Assembly (NCBI RefSeq): GCF_000420265.1
Contig: NZ_ATUP01000001.1
Span: forward strand, 434,001 to 498,000
Origin: Oceanicaulis alexandrii DSM 11625
Lineage (GTDB): Bacteria; Pseudomonadota; Alphaproteobacteria; Caulobacterales; Maricaulaceae
Length of the DNA: 64,000 nucleotides
Direction: 5' to 3'
Shown in pieces: positions 52,905 through 60,132 of this stretch (position 1 is the stretch's first letter; the number at the start of each line of letters is the position of its first letter). The position numbers and the translations under genes are program-made. The notes under the pieces were generated by a model, which saw only the letters and a list, made by a program, of their open reading frames with translations, searched no databases and was not told where the DNA came from.

Positions 52905-54107
52905 ATGCCAGAAGCGATAGATGACGATCCCTTTTTCTCGCTAACCGATGACAGCACTTGGAATGCTTGCATTGGAGTCCAAGCTTACGATGAAAACTAT
53001 GTCGACGGCTTTACGGATGCGGCCTTGCTGCTTGCCGAGACGGTGATCAAAGAAGGGATGTTCGGAAGTCGTGACACCATCGTTTTTCCGATCCTGTACA
53101 ATGCTCGCCACGGGATCGAGCTCACCCTCAAATACCTGATCAAGCGCCTTAGTGATGCCGATGTAATAAGGGGTGCCCCCAGAGTGGATCACGACATTCT
53201 GGCCCACTGGCAGTTCCTGATGGGACAACCGCTCGGGGATGAAACATTGAGGCAGCTCCTTGCCTCGCTCGAACCGTTTATACTGAGCCTGTCGAATATC
53301 GACGATGATGGTCAGTCTTTCCGCTACTCCGAGACGAGAGACGGACAAATGAGCATGGGGGAGCGCTCTCTGGCCAGCGTTGAGGTGATCAGGGACAGCC
53401 TTCGCGAACTCCGTAACATCCTTGAAGGGTTGAAATATCGTCTTTGGGATATCGAGGAAGAACGCAAGACCGGAACATTCACAGCCGAGTGCTCCCGGCT
53501 TGATCTCAAGGTCATCGCCGAGGCCATGCCGGATCGCGCAAACTGGAATTCTGATAAATACACCGAGGCTCGCGCCGCGATGATGAACCGTTTCGATCTC
53601 AGCGGACGGAAGTTCTCGGATGCCCTGACTAAGCTTCAAGAGTCCCGTGAACTCAATCAGCTGATCGGCGAGCCCCGTCAACTTTTCCACCTCACCGATG
53701 AGCATGCCGAACTTGTCATCAAGCAGTGGTGCCGCCTCCACCCAAATCGAGAGTCAAAAGGCGACATAGTCGGTATCGACTATCTGCAGCGCTCACACGA
53801 AGAGATGGTGGCCAGACGCGAAGAAGAAAGGGAGGTCTATGCAAACCTCCTTGAAGCACTCTCGAACGACGAAATCGCAGATATTGACACACTGTTCTAC
53901 ATGGGGCGCGATGTTCGCTATGGCGAGCACTACGAGGCAATGCTAGAGGCAAATAAGCGTGAACACGACATCACCAACGATCGCATGGTCAGCCTGAGCC
54001 ACGTTCTGTCCAAGACGAGTTTTGCCCATGAGTTAGCAAAAGGGCTTGATCGTGTGGGCAGATCAGATCTCGCTGAGCACCTTCGGAAATTTGCGGAGCC
54101 GTCCTAA
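52905..54107 (+). CDS. Unassigned protein with HEPN-like helical segment
   Basis: 400 residues. LYNARHGIELTLKYLIKRL (about 64-82) resembles the long helix of HEPN proteins; the rest is helical with WDIEEERKTG and a late YGEHYEAML. No confident family. Single-gene transcript; its end overlaps (4 bp) the end of the nuclease gene at 54104. HEPN and nuclease proteins are frequent in defence cargo, but a role is not shown here. Confidence 0.55.
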   Translation: MPEAIDDDPFFSLTDDSTWNACIGVQAYDENYVDGFTDAALLLAETVIKEGMFGSRDTIVFPILYNARHGIELTLKYLIKRLSDADVIRGAPRVDHDILAHWQFLMGQPLGDETLRQLLASLEPFILSLSNIDDDGQSFRYSETRDGQMSMGERSLASVEVIRDSLRELRNILEGLKYRLWDIEEERKTGTFTAECSRLDLKVIAEAMPDRANWNSDKYTEARAAMMNRFDLSGRKFSDALTKLQESRELNQLIGEPRQLFHLTDEHAELVIKQWCRLHPNRESKGDIVGIDYLQRSHEEMVARREEEREVYANLLEALSNDEIADIDTLFYMGRDVRYGEHYEAMLEANKREHDITNDRMVSLSHVLSKTSFAHELAKGLDRVGRSDLAEHLRKFAEPS

Positions 54108-55333
54108 GCTTGATCTTCAGCAGGATCATAGAACAAGTAATCCCAGTCAAAATTGTCGGCCTCTAGGTCAACTAGACTCTCGACAAAGCTCCAACCGATC
54201 TGGCCATCGTTGTACTCAACCGTTTGGCCTGCTGCATAAGAGTTCTTGAGCACTTCTAAGTGTCTCGCAGCAAATGCGCCCCAAGCTTCGAATCCAATCA
54301 GCTTTTGATTTCGTTTAGAAATTTCTTCGCGCAAAACGCTCCAACCATGGAGCCCCTCGATGTGAGGGTTACAGAACGGTTCGAGAAGGGACCTAGCTAC
54401 CCGTGTCTGCGCGAAGCATGCTGCAGAGTTACCATCAGGGCCGAACTCGGAATTAATGCGGAATAGCGCTTCTTGAAAGCGGGTGGCCTTCTTTACACTA
54501 CCCAGCTCGAACAAAAGCGAGTCGAGCTGCTGGAATGGTGCAAAATTGACCAGCGTCAACATGTAGGGCGCGAGGGACAGCTCCCACCCATCTTTCCAAA
54601 GAAAAGCGAAGCCAGTCAGCCCATGACTTTCACCTTCTGCGGCCAGCATCCGAAGGGATGATTTCATTTGATTTTCGAGCGGGACAAACCGTTCGCGGTC
54701 ATCAGAGCCTGCCTGCAAGTCATGATCGTAGAGGCAGATATGATGGCCACCCAAGTAGTGTGCTGAGATTTTTGGAGTCGATCCATTCGGCACCAAAGTA
54801 TTGACGTTTAACGTGCGTAGCCGGATACCATCGCACGTTTCTACCGGCTCCAAACACAGCATTTTCCGCTTTCGCCACAGGATCTCTTGCATAACGTAGC
54901 GTCGAATTAGGGTCGGCCAATCCGGGGAAATAACTACACCCATGATGTCCGCATCTGCCATGAAGGGCAGTTGCGACTTTATTTCGCCGCTGTAAGCACC
55001 GATTTCAGTCCCAGCCTCACGCGTTGCCTGAGAGAAGTTTTTTAGTTCAACAACTAAAATGCCCTCGGATTCTGCTTCGTACAGAACAAAATCAGGCTTC
55101 AGGATCTCGCCCTTGGTGTCAGAAATGTTCTTATTGGCCGACAGGACACTGGTACAGTAAGAGTATTCCAGAACATAATTAAACGACTCGCCGATGGCGC
55201 GTTCGTCTTCCGTTTTCCAATTCGCATCTTCAATATCTTGCTGGCGGTCGATCAGATCGCCTAGCCCTACACCGTTGTCGAACTGCCCTTGCAGCCAGTC
55301 TTGCATTTTGCTTTCATTTTCAAAAATGGGCAT
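54104..55333 (-). CDS. PD-(D/E)XK nuclease-family protein
   Basis: 409 residues from the second of two adjacent ATG codons (55333, with GGAGG 6 bases before). The frame continues upstream into the tRNA, which cannot be coding. Catalytic pattern KPDFVLYE...ILVVELKN (about 80-100): the Asp then E-x-K of a PD-(D/E)XK core. The rest is helical and unassigned. Cargo nuclease next to the tRNA and integrase. Confidence 0.72.
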   Translation of the reverse strand: MPIFENESKMQDWLQGQFDNGVGLGDLIDRQQDIEDANWKTEDERAIGESFNYVLEYSYCTSVLSANKNISDTKGEILKPDFVLYEAESEGILVVELKNFSQATREAGTEIGAYSGEIKSQLPFMADADIMGVVISPDWPTLIRRYVMQEILWRKRKMLCLEPVETCDGIRLRTLNVNTLVPNGSTPKISAHYLGGHHICLYDHDLQAGSDDRERFVPLENQMKSSLRMLAAEGESHGLTGFAFLWKDGWELSLAPYMLTLVNFAPFQQLDSLLFELGSVKKATRFQEALFRINSEFGPDGNSAACFAQTRVARSLLEPFCNPHIEGLHGWSVLREEISKRNQKLIGFEAWGAFAARHLEVLKNSYAAGQTVEYNDGQIGWSFVESLVDLEADNFDWDYLFYDPAEDQA

Positions 55334-55381
55334 CATAAACCTCCGTACAATATACGTATTTACACTGATGCTCGAAATTAG

Positions 55382-55708
55382 TGGTGCGGACGGGGGGACT
55401 CGAACCCCCACGGGCGCAATGCCCAACGGATTTTCTTACCTGCCACGCCTTTCGACGCCACCCGGAAATCGGGTGTTTGGGGTCTGGACTATCCCTTCAT
55501 CATACCCCGGCAAGCCGGAGCTTAGACGCCGCCCGTCTAGTCTCTACACCTTCCGCCGGCACAAAGGTGCCGATGGCTTGGCTCGGGATTAGCATGGAGC
55601 GCGAGCCCTTTAGCCTTCCCCGAATTTGAGCGGTTCTACGTCCGGAGTTTCCTCCGGCGCACTCAAATTGCTTAAGTCCGGTGCGTCTACCAATTCCGCC
55701 ACGTCCGC
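55382..55708 (-). tRNA. tRNA-Leu(UAA) with group I intron, element-borne replacement
   Basis: 327 nt. The 5' exon is 55674-55708 (acceptor GCGGACG, ends ...GGACTT) and the 3' exon 55382-55434 (AAAATCCG... to CCA). Spliced, they give an 88-nt tRNA-Leu with loop CTTAAAA and anticodon TAA. It differs from the host gene in the acceptor stem (A for G at position 5, with the matching change), variable arm and T-arm, so it is not a host duplicate. The intron lies exactly between U34 and A35. Confidence 0.93.
55435..55673 (-). ncRNA. Group I intron (tRNA-Leu(UAA) family) of 239 nt
   Basis: Starts AAGCAATTTGAG; the internal guide UUUGAGU pairs with the exon end ACUU including the conserved U-G pair at the splice site. 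CCGGAG-GAAA-CUCCGG forms P2 with a GNRA loop. Conserved core strings: TTCGGGGAAGGCTAAA (P element), AATCCCGAGCCAAGCC (Q), GGAAGGTGTAGAGACTA (R), GGATAGTCCAGACC (S), and the last base is G, the terminal ωG. No ORF inside, so no homing endonuclease. Matches the cyanobacterial/plastid tRNA-Leu intron in position and core. Confidence 0.92.
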
Positions 55709-55778
55709 ACGGAGAGATCAAACCGAATGCCACACTGGTATAGCGGGAACACGAGTTGTTTTTAAAGAGGAAATTGCT

Positions 55779-56966
55779 CTAGTCAGTATCTTTTACACGT
55801 TTTCTTTTTGGCTTTCGGACATTTACCGCTGCAGTATCGATGCTGTCGGCAATGTGGGCCGCATAGTATTTTTGAATCATCTCAACGCTGGTGCGGCAGT
55901 TTTTGGCGATCTGGTAGATGTCCGCACCTTCTGACAGTCGCATACAGATATAAGTATGGCGCAACGAATAGGCGGTCCTGCGCTGTCCCTCGCGATCAAA
56001 TTTGAGGCCTTCTTCCTCAAGGATACGGTTTAGCAGCTCCGCATGACTTTTCGGGAAAAGCAGATCATCTGGCTCCGGGTTATTGCGTTCAACCAGCCGC
56101 TCGAAGGGGCGCACGGCCCCCGGCATGCTTTTGCAATACCCCACGCCGCGCTTGCCGCGTACGGAGATCAGCAAGATCGTTTCATCGGTCGCCTCATCTT
56201 CGACGACCTCCACATCCCGGTATTCAAGCCGTTTGATTTCGTCAGGCCGCAGGCCCGTGTTTGCCATTAGAAGCACGTAGTCATGCAACTGCTCGCATGA
56301 CCAGCGGTGATGCGCCCGCCTTGTCGCCTTCGCTCGGCGGCGCGTAGCCTCATACAGCTGCCTGTATTCGTCAGGCGAGAACCACGCCCTGCGCGTGATT
56401 TTAGAACTCGCCCGATAAGGCGTCGAAAGATCCGGCAGGCGATCAAGCCAGCCATGACGCACGGCCGTCTTCAAAGTCTGCCGAAGTGCGACGATTTCCT
56501 GATGGATTGTATTGCGATTGGGGCGTTGGTTAGGATCGGGCTTATGAAATGGCTTCAGTACGTGGTTGGTCTGGCGATAAATCCGGTATTCCTGCACCAA
56601 GCCCGGCGTGATTTCCGATAGACCTTTTTCGCCAAAAAAGGGGATGAGGTAGTTATCTAACTTCTTCATCATTCCTTGGACGTAGCGCTCTGAGCGCTGA
56701 CCCTCGGTGATCACCTCATACTCGCGCCGGAATTGCTCGGCGGCCTGTTTAAAGGTCTTCTCGTTTTTCAGATTTCCATCTCGTGCCCGCCCGCGGAGAT
56801 CAAGATACCAATCTTCGGCGAACTCCTTGGCCAGCTGAAGGCTCTCTTCCTTCGTGCTCATCCGGCGGTTTTTCCCCTTCAGATAAGCCGAGCACTGCCA
56901 ATAGCGGCTATTAGGCCGCTTATAGACGTGGAGCTTTCCGCCAAAGAGGGTGTGATGTTCTGCCAT
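55779..56966 (-). CDS. int: Tyrosine recombinase (integrase)
   Basis: 395 residues from ATG 56966. N-terminal arm-binding and SAM-like core-binding domains, then the catalytic domain with Arg240 (TGLRPDE), SLRHT (Arg336, His337) and the Tyr nucleophile near 367 (QKYYAAH). It lies at the right end beside attR, between the replacement tRNA and the core, and should catalyse insertion and excision at GATTTTAAGT. The long helical insertion around 135-165 is not unusual. Confidence 0.92.
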   Translation of the reverse strand: MAEHHTLFGGKLHVYKRPNSRYWQCSAYLKGKNRRMSTKEESLQLAKEFAEDWYLDLRGRARDGNLKNEKTFKQAAEQFRREYEVITEGQRSERYVQGMMKKLDNYLIPFFGEKGLSEITPGLVQEYRIYRQTNHVLKPFHKPDPNQRPNRNTIHQEIVALRQTLKTAVRHGWLDRLPDLSTPYRASSKITRRAWFSPDEYRQLYEATRRRAKATRRAHHRWSCEQLHDYVLLMANTGLRPDEIKRLEYRDVEVVEDEATDETILLISVRGKRGVGYCKSMPGAVRPFERLVERNNPEPDDLLFPKSHAELLNRILEEEGLKFDREGQRRTAYSLRHTYICMRLSEGADIYQIAKNCRTSVEMIQKYYAAHIADSIDTAAVNVRKPKRKRVKDTD

Positions 56967-57002
56967 GAGAACAATAATAGAACACTTTTCCGCAAAGCGC
57001 AA

Positions 57003-57111
57003 GAAGTGTGTAAGGTATGTGTAAGATATTTTCGGGCGCCTGATGCGCCCGAAAATGATTTAACTAATTGATATATAATGATTTATTATTTAGTCGGAGA
57101 TGGGCTTTAAA
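57003..57111. other. Integrase promoter and right arm, with arm-type repeat
   Basis: AT-rich spacer between int and attR. GTATGTGTAAGA (57015-57026) matches 34079-34090 exactly and is preceded by GTGTGTAAG, giving two TGTGTAAG units. It overlaps the region where the int promoter should lie, so integrase binding could also control its own gene. Confidence 0.65.
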
Positions 57112-57121
57112 GATTTTAAGT
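57112..57121. other. attR core
   Basis: GATTTTAAGT, equal to 34012-34021. Its plus-strand right part AAGT continues into the 5' half of the split host tRNA-Leu. Confidence 0.92.
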
Positions 57122-57152
57122 CCGGTGCGTCTACCAATTCCGCCACGCCCGC
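57112..57152 (-). pseudogene. 5' half of host tRNA-Leu(UAA)
   Basis: Minus strand GCGGGCGTGGCGG..., D-arm TTGGTAGACGC, anticodon stem CCGGA and loop CTTAAAA, ending in the core and then element DNA (TTTAAAGCCC) instead of the 3' half. 35 tRNA nucleotides (57118-57152) plus core bases. Pairs with the 3' half at 33964. Not functional alone. Confidence 0.92.
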
Positions 57153-57194
57153 ATGCGCGCCTTAATCAGACACTGTGTCTTCTGAATACGAAAC

Positions 57195-57220
57195 GGGCCG
57201 GACTTTTCCAAGTCCGGCCC
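57195..57220 (-). terminator. Terminator after clpP
   Basis: GGGCCGGACTT (57195-57205), 4-nt loop, AAGTCCGGCCC (57210-57220); a perfect 11-bp stem, followed on the minus strand by GTTTCG. It lies about 29 bp past the clpP stop. Confidence 0.75.
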
Positions 57221-57248
57221 GCTGTCATTGCGCAGAAGGATGAAATCC

Positions 57249-57869
57249 CTAGCGTTTGATCTCGTCCTGGCTGGTGATGATCTTGCCGCACAGGCCGTAA
57301 TCCACCGCTTCCTTGGCCGACAGCCAGAAATCACGATCGGTGTCTTTCTCGATCTGGGCGAGCGACTGTCCCGTGGCGTCGGCGAAGATCTGGTTCAAAC
57401 GCTCGCGCATGGAGCGCATCTCGCGGACCTGGATCTCGATATCGGACGCCATGCCGCCGGCGCCGCCGGACGGTTGGTGCAGCAAGAAGCGGGTGTTGGG
57501 CAGCGCATACCGGTCTTCTTTGGCGGCGCCGACAAAGATCAGCGCGCCGGCGCTGGCGACCCAGCCCGAGCCGAGCACGATCACGCGCGGTTTGATGAAT
57601 TTCATCGTGTCGTGGATCATGTCGCCTGATTCCACATGGCCGCCCGGCGAGGAGATGACCATCAGGATCGGGTCGTCAGACTTGGCCGCCAGCGCGAAGA
57701 GCTGGGCGCAAACCTCACGCGCGGTCTTGTCGGAGATTCCCCCGGTGATCAGGATGGTGCGGCTTTCAAAAAGCGCCTTGCCCACATAATCAGGGGTTTT
57801 CGGCGCGTCCTTGTCTTCGCCGTCTTCGTCGTCATTGCGGATGATCGGGTCGGTATAGCCGTAAGACAT
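57249..57869 (-). CDS. clpP: ATP-dependent Clp protease proteolytic subunit
   Basis: 206 residues. Catalytic Ser106 (GWVASAGAL), His131 (FLLHQPSGG) and Asp near 176 (EKDTDRDFW). Barrel-forming serine peptidase that works with ClpX/ClpA in the cytosol. The N-terminus has an acidic stretch (DDEDGEDKD, about 13-21) longer than in the E. coli enzyme, a feature of one of the ClpP paralog types in alphaproteobacteria. No clpX adjacent, so this may be a second ClpP. Confidence 0.93.
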   Translation of the reverse strand: MSYGYTDPIIRNDDEDGEDKDAPKTPDYVGKALFESRTILITGGISDKTAREVCAQLFALAAKSDDPILMVISSPGGHVESGDMIHDTMKFIKPRVIVLGSGWVASAGALIFVGAAKEDRYALPNTRFLLHQPSGGAGGMASDIEIQVREMRSMRERLNQIFADATGQSLAQIEKDTDRDFWLSAKEAVDYGLCGKIITSQDEIKR

Positions 57870-57895
57870 CGGCGGCGGTCCTCAAAAAGGCTTGA

Positions 57896-57915
57896 GGCCC
57901 TGAACACTCAGGGCC
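57896..57915 (-). terminator. Terminator after the CinA/MoaB-like gene
   Basis: GGCCCTGA (57896-57903), ACAC, TCAGGGCC (57908-57915). On the minus strand TCAAGCCTTTTT follows. Together with CCTCAA...TTGAGG just beyond, it fits transcription ending before clpP. Confidence 0.65.
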
Positions 57916-57998
57916 GGTAAGGCGGGTTCAGGCCAAAACGTAAGATGGCCTGCGCGGGACGGCAAGCATGGCCTCCAGCACGTTAAGGCGCGGTTGCT

Positions 57999-58760
57999 TT
58001 AAGAGGCGCGTTTCCAAAGCGCCTGCAGCGCGCTTTCAACGGTCTTGAGCACGGCCTCATCCGTGCCGCGCGCGACCAGCGCCACCCCGCGGGTGATAGA
58101 GCCGTCCTCGGCTTCCTTGAACCAGGGGTAAGAGCCCAGCGACACAGACGGATAGTCCGCCTGCATCTGGCCCAAAGCTTCAGCGAGATCGCCTTCGCGA
58201 GCGTTTTCCAGCCTGACGGTCACCGAATGGGTCACCTTGCCGCGCGTCAGGCGCGGGGCGATGTCTTCGAGCATGCCGCGGGCGATTTTCGGCACGCCGG
58301 CCAGCACAAAGACATTCTCGATCTGAAAGCCCGGCGCGCCTGTGACAGGGTTCTCCACCAGAACCGCGCCCTCGGGGATGCGCGCCATGCGAAGGCGCGC
58401 GGGCGTGATCTCGGTTTTCGTCTTGGCGTACCAGTGCTCGAGGATCTCGCGCGCATCGTCGCGCACATCAATCGAGCGACCAAACGCAGCGGCGACAGCG
58501 TCTGCAGTGATGTCGTCATGGGTCGGGCCGATGCCGCCCGTGGTGAAGACATAGGTGCAGCGTGCAGACAGAGCCTTCACCGCCTCCACGATGGCGTCCT
58601 GATCATCGGACACGATCCGCACTTCTTTCAAGCCGATGCCGAGCGGCGCCAGAAACTCGGCGATCTGCTGCACATTGATGTCGCGGGTGCGGCCTGACAG
58701 GATTTCATCGCCGATCACCACAATACCGGCGCTGACGGCGTCCGGGTTCGCTTCAGTCAT
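57999..58760 (-). CDS. CinA N-terminal/MoaB-like molybdopterin-binding domain protein
   Basis: 253 residues. MoCF-binding fold: AGIVVIGDEILSGRTRDIN near the start and FTTGGIGPTHDDITADAVA (about 72-90). The domain stands alone, without the CinA C-terminal nicotinamide-deamidase part. Such proteins may be NMN/ADP-ribose pyrophosphatase-like or molybdopterin-related. Divergent from sfsA by 71 bp. Confidence 0.88.
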   Translation of the reverse strand: MTEANPDAVSAGIVVIGDEILSGRTRDINVQQIAEFLAPLGIGLKEVRIVSDDQDAIVEAVKALSARCTYVFTTGGIGPTHDDITADAVAAAFGRSIDVRDDAREILEHWYAKTKTEITPARLRMARIPEGAVLVENPVTGAPGFQIENVFVLAGVPKIARGMLEDIAPRLTRGKVTHSVTVRLENAREGDLAEALGQMQADYPSVSLGSYPWFKEAEDGSITRGVALVARGTDEAVLKTVESALQALWKRAS

Positions 58761-58831
58761 GACCGCCCCTCTCTTGCGTCGCTGATGGGGGAGACTATGG
58801 TCCCGCCCTTCCCGCTCTCCAAGGTCTTGTG

Positions 58832-59533
58832 ATGCGATTTCCCGCCCCGCTCCATCCCGGCGTCCTGCTCAAACGCTATAAGCGCTTCCTGGCCGATGTG
58901 GAGCTTGTGACCGGCGAGACCGTGACCGCGCACTGCCCCAATCCCGGATCGATGCTGGGCCTGAAGGATCCGGGCAGCCGATGCTGGCTCAGCCATACCG
59001 ATGATCCCAAGCGCAAACTCAAATACACGCTGGAAGTGCTGGAGGCGGACAATACGCTGGTCGGCATCAACACCAATCGCCCCAACCGGCTGGCCGAAGA
59101 CGCGATCCGCACGGGCGCCATTCCCGCGCTGTCCGGCTATGACGCTGTGCGGCGCGAAGTGAAATACGGCGCCAATTCACGCATCGACCTGCTGCTGGAA
59201 AGTGCAGACCGACCGACCTGTTATGTGGAAGTAAAGAACTGCCATCTGCGGCGCACGCCCGGCCTGACTGAATTTCCAGACAGCGTCACCAGCCGCGGCG
59301 CCAAGCATCTGGGCGAGTTGAGCGAGATGGTGCGTCAGGGCCATCGCGCCGTGCAGCTCTTTGTCGTCCAGCGCAATGATTGTGATGTGTTGGCGCCGGC
59401 GGGAGATCTCGATCCGGTCTATGCGCAAGCCTTGCGTGACGCCTCGGCTGCGGGCGTGGAAGTCATCGCCTGGGCGTGCGAGATCACGCTGGAGGCTATC
59501 GAAATCGTGCGTGAAATCGAGGTGAAGCTGTGA
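58832..59533 (+). CDS. sfsA: DNA/RNA nuclease SfsA family
   Basis: 233 residues from ATG 58832 (GTG one codon earlier possible; AAGG 7 bases upstream). Family pattern: FLADVELVTGETVTAHCPNPGSM, SRIDLLLE and YVEVKNC (PD-(D/E)XK-like D..E-x-K) and FPDSVTSRGAKHL. Sugar-fermentation-stimulation protein family; binds and cuts nucleic acid in vitro. Overlaps the thioesterase gene by 4 bp. Confidence 0.95.
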   Translation: MRFPAPLHPGVLLKRYKRFLADVELVTGETVTAHCPNPGSMLGLKDPGSRCWLSHTDDPKRKLKYTLEVLEADNTLVGINTNRPNRLAEDAIRTGAIPALSGYDAVRREVKYGANSRIDLLLESADRPTCYVEVKNCHLRRTPGLTEFPDSVTSRGAKHLGELSEMVRQGHRAVQLFVVQRNDCDVLAPAGDLDPVYAQALRDASAAGVEVIAWACEITLEAIEIVREIEVKL

Positions 59534-60039
59534 GCGAGCAGAGCGTGTTGAACCCAGCAGACGCAGGCTGGGACCTGCCCCGCCCCTTCATCCTGCCGGT
59601 CACGGTCCGGGCGGAGGATATCGACGCCTTCGATCACGCCAACAACTCGGTCTATCTGCGCTGGGCCGATCAGAACGCCTGGGCGCACTGGGCGTCGGAC
59701 GGGTTTCAGCCCGAAGACTGCCGGGCTGAGGATCGCGGCATGGCGATCATGCGCACCGAAGCCGATTATCTGGGCCATTGCCGGCTGGGCGACGACATCG
59801 CCTGCGCGGTCTGGATCGCCCGATCTGACGGCAAATTACGGGCGGAACGCTGGTATCAGTATCGCCGCGTATCAGACGGAGAGACGGTGTTTCGCGCTGT
59901 GACGCGGCTGGTCTGCTTTCAGCTTTCAACCGGTCGCCCGGCCCGTATGAGCCCGTCTTTCGCGCGCCATTACGCCAAACCGGCCGCGGATCTCAGCGCC
60001 GCCGCAGATGCGCTGGACGCCCGGCTGAAACGCAGCTGA
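59530..60039 (+). CDS. Acyl-CoA thioesterase, hotdog fold (4HBT)
   Basis: 169 residues. 4HBT pattern with the catalytic-region DAFDHANNSVYLRWADQ (about 32-48) and TEADYLGHCRLGDDI (about 77-91). Hydrolyses a short or aromatic acyl-CoA; the substrate is unknown. Translationally coupled to sfsA. Final 25 residues are an Ala-rich helix. Confidence 0.88.
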   Translation: MSEQSVLNPADAGWDLPRPFILPVTVRAEDIDAFDHANNSVYLRWADQNAWAHWASDGFQPEDCRAEDRGMAIMRTEADYLGHCRLGDDIACAVWIARSDGKLRAERWYQYRRVSDGETVFRAVTRLVCFQLSTGRPARMSPSFARHYAKPAADLSAAADALDARLKRS

Positions 60040-60132
60040 GGCGGCTCCCGGCTGCGCATTACAGACCGGAAAGTTTTTCAAGCCGTCACACGCGCCTATA
60101 GTCCGCCCCAATGTGATTAAGGGGAGACTATC

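Larger units (their letters stand above)
34012..57121. mobile_element. Integrated mobilizable element in tRNA-Leu(UAA)
   Basis: About 23.1 kb bounded by 10-bp direct repeats GATTTTAAGT (34012-34021 and 57112-57121) that lie in the two halves of one tRNA-Leu gene. The integrase is at the right end. Contents include relaxase, oriT, coupling-protein-like ATPase, ArdA, a resolvase, ABC-3C defence genes, nuclease and a replacement tRNA. Base composition is mixed and lower than the flanks, most clearly 34022-37276 and 43080-43280. No T4SS mating-channel genes, so transfer would need a helper. Confidence 0.92.

Noticed and set aside
55334-55426. Upstream extension of the nuclease frame into the tRNA
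   Set aside because: The extension translates the tRNA 3' exon; GGAGG and the double ATG at 55333/55336 mark the real start.
55381-55629. Open frames inside the tRNA-Leu intron
   Set aside because: They cross tRNA exons and the group I core; no homing-endonuclease motif (LAGLIDADG, GIY-YIG, HNH) is present.
34012-57121. Complete integrative conjugative element
   Set aside because: Relaxase and a coupling-protein-like ATPase are present, but no VirB/TrbC-type mating-pair genes are in the element, so self-transfer is not supported.
34012-57121. Prophage
   Set aside because: No capsid, terminase, portal, tail or lysis genes; relaxase and oriT point to a mobilizable element.
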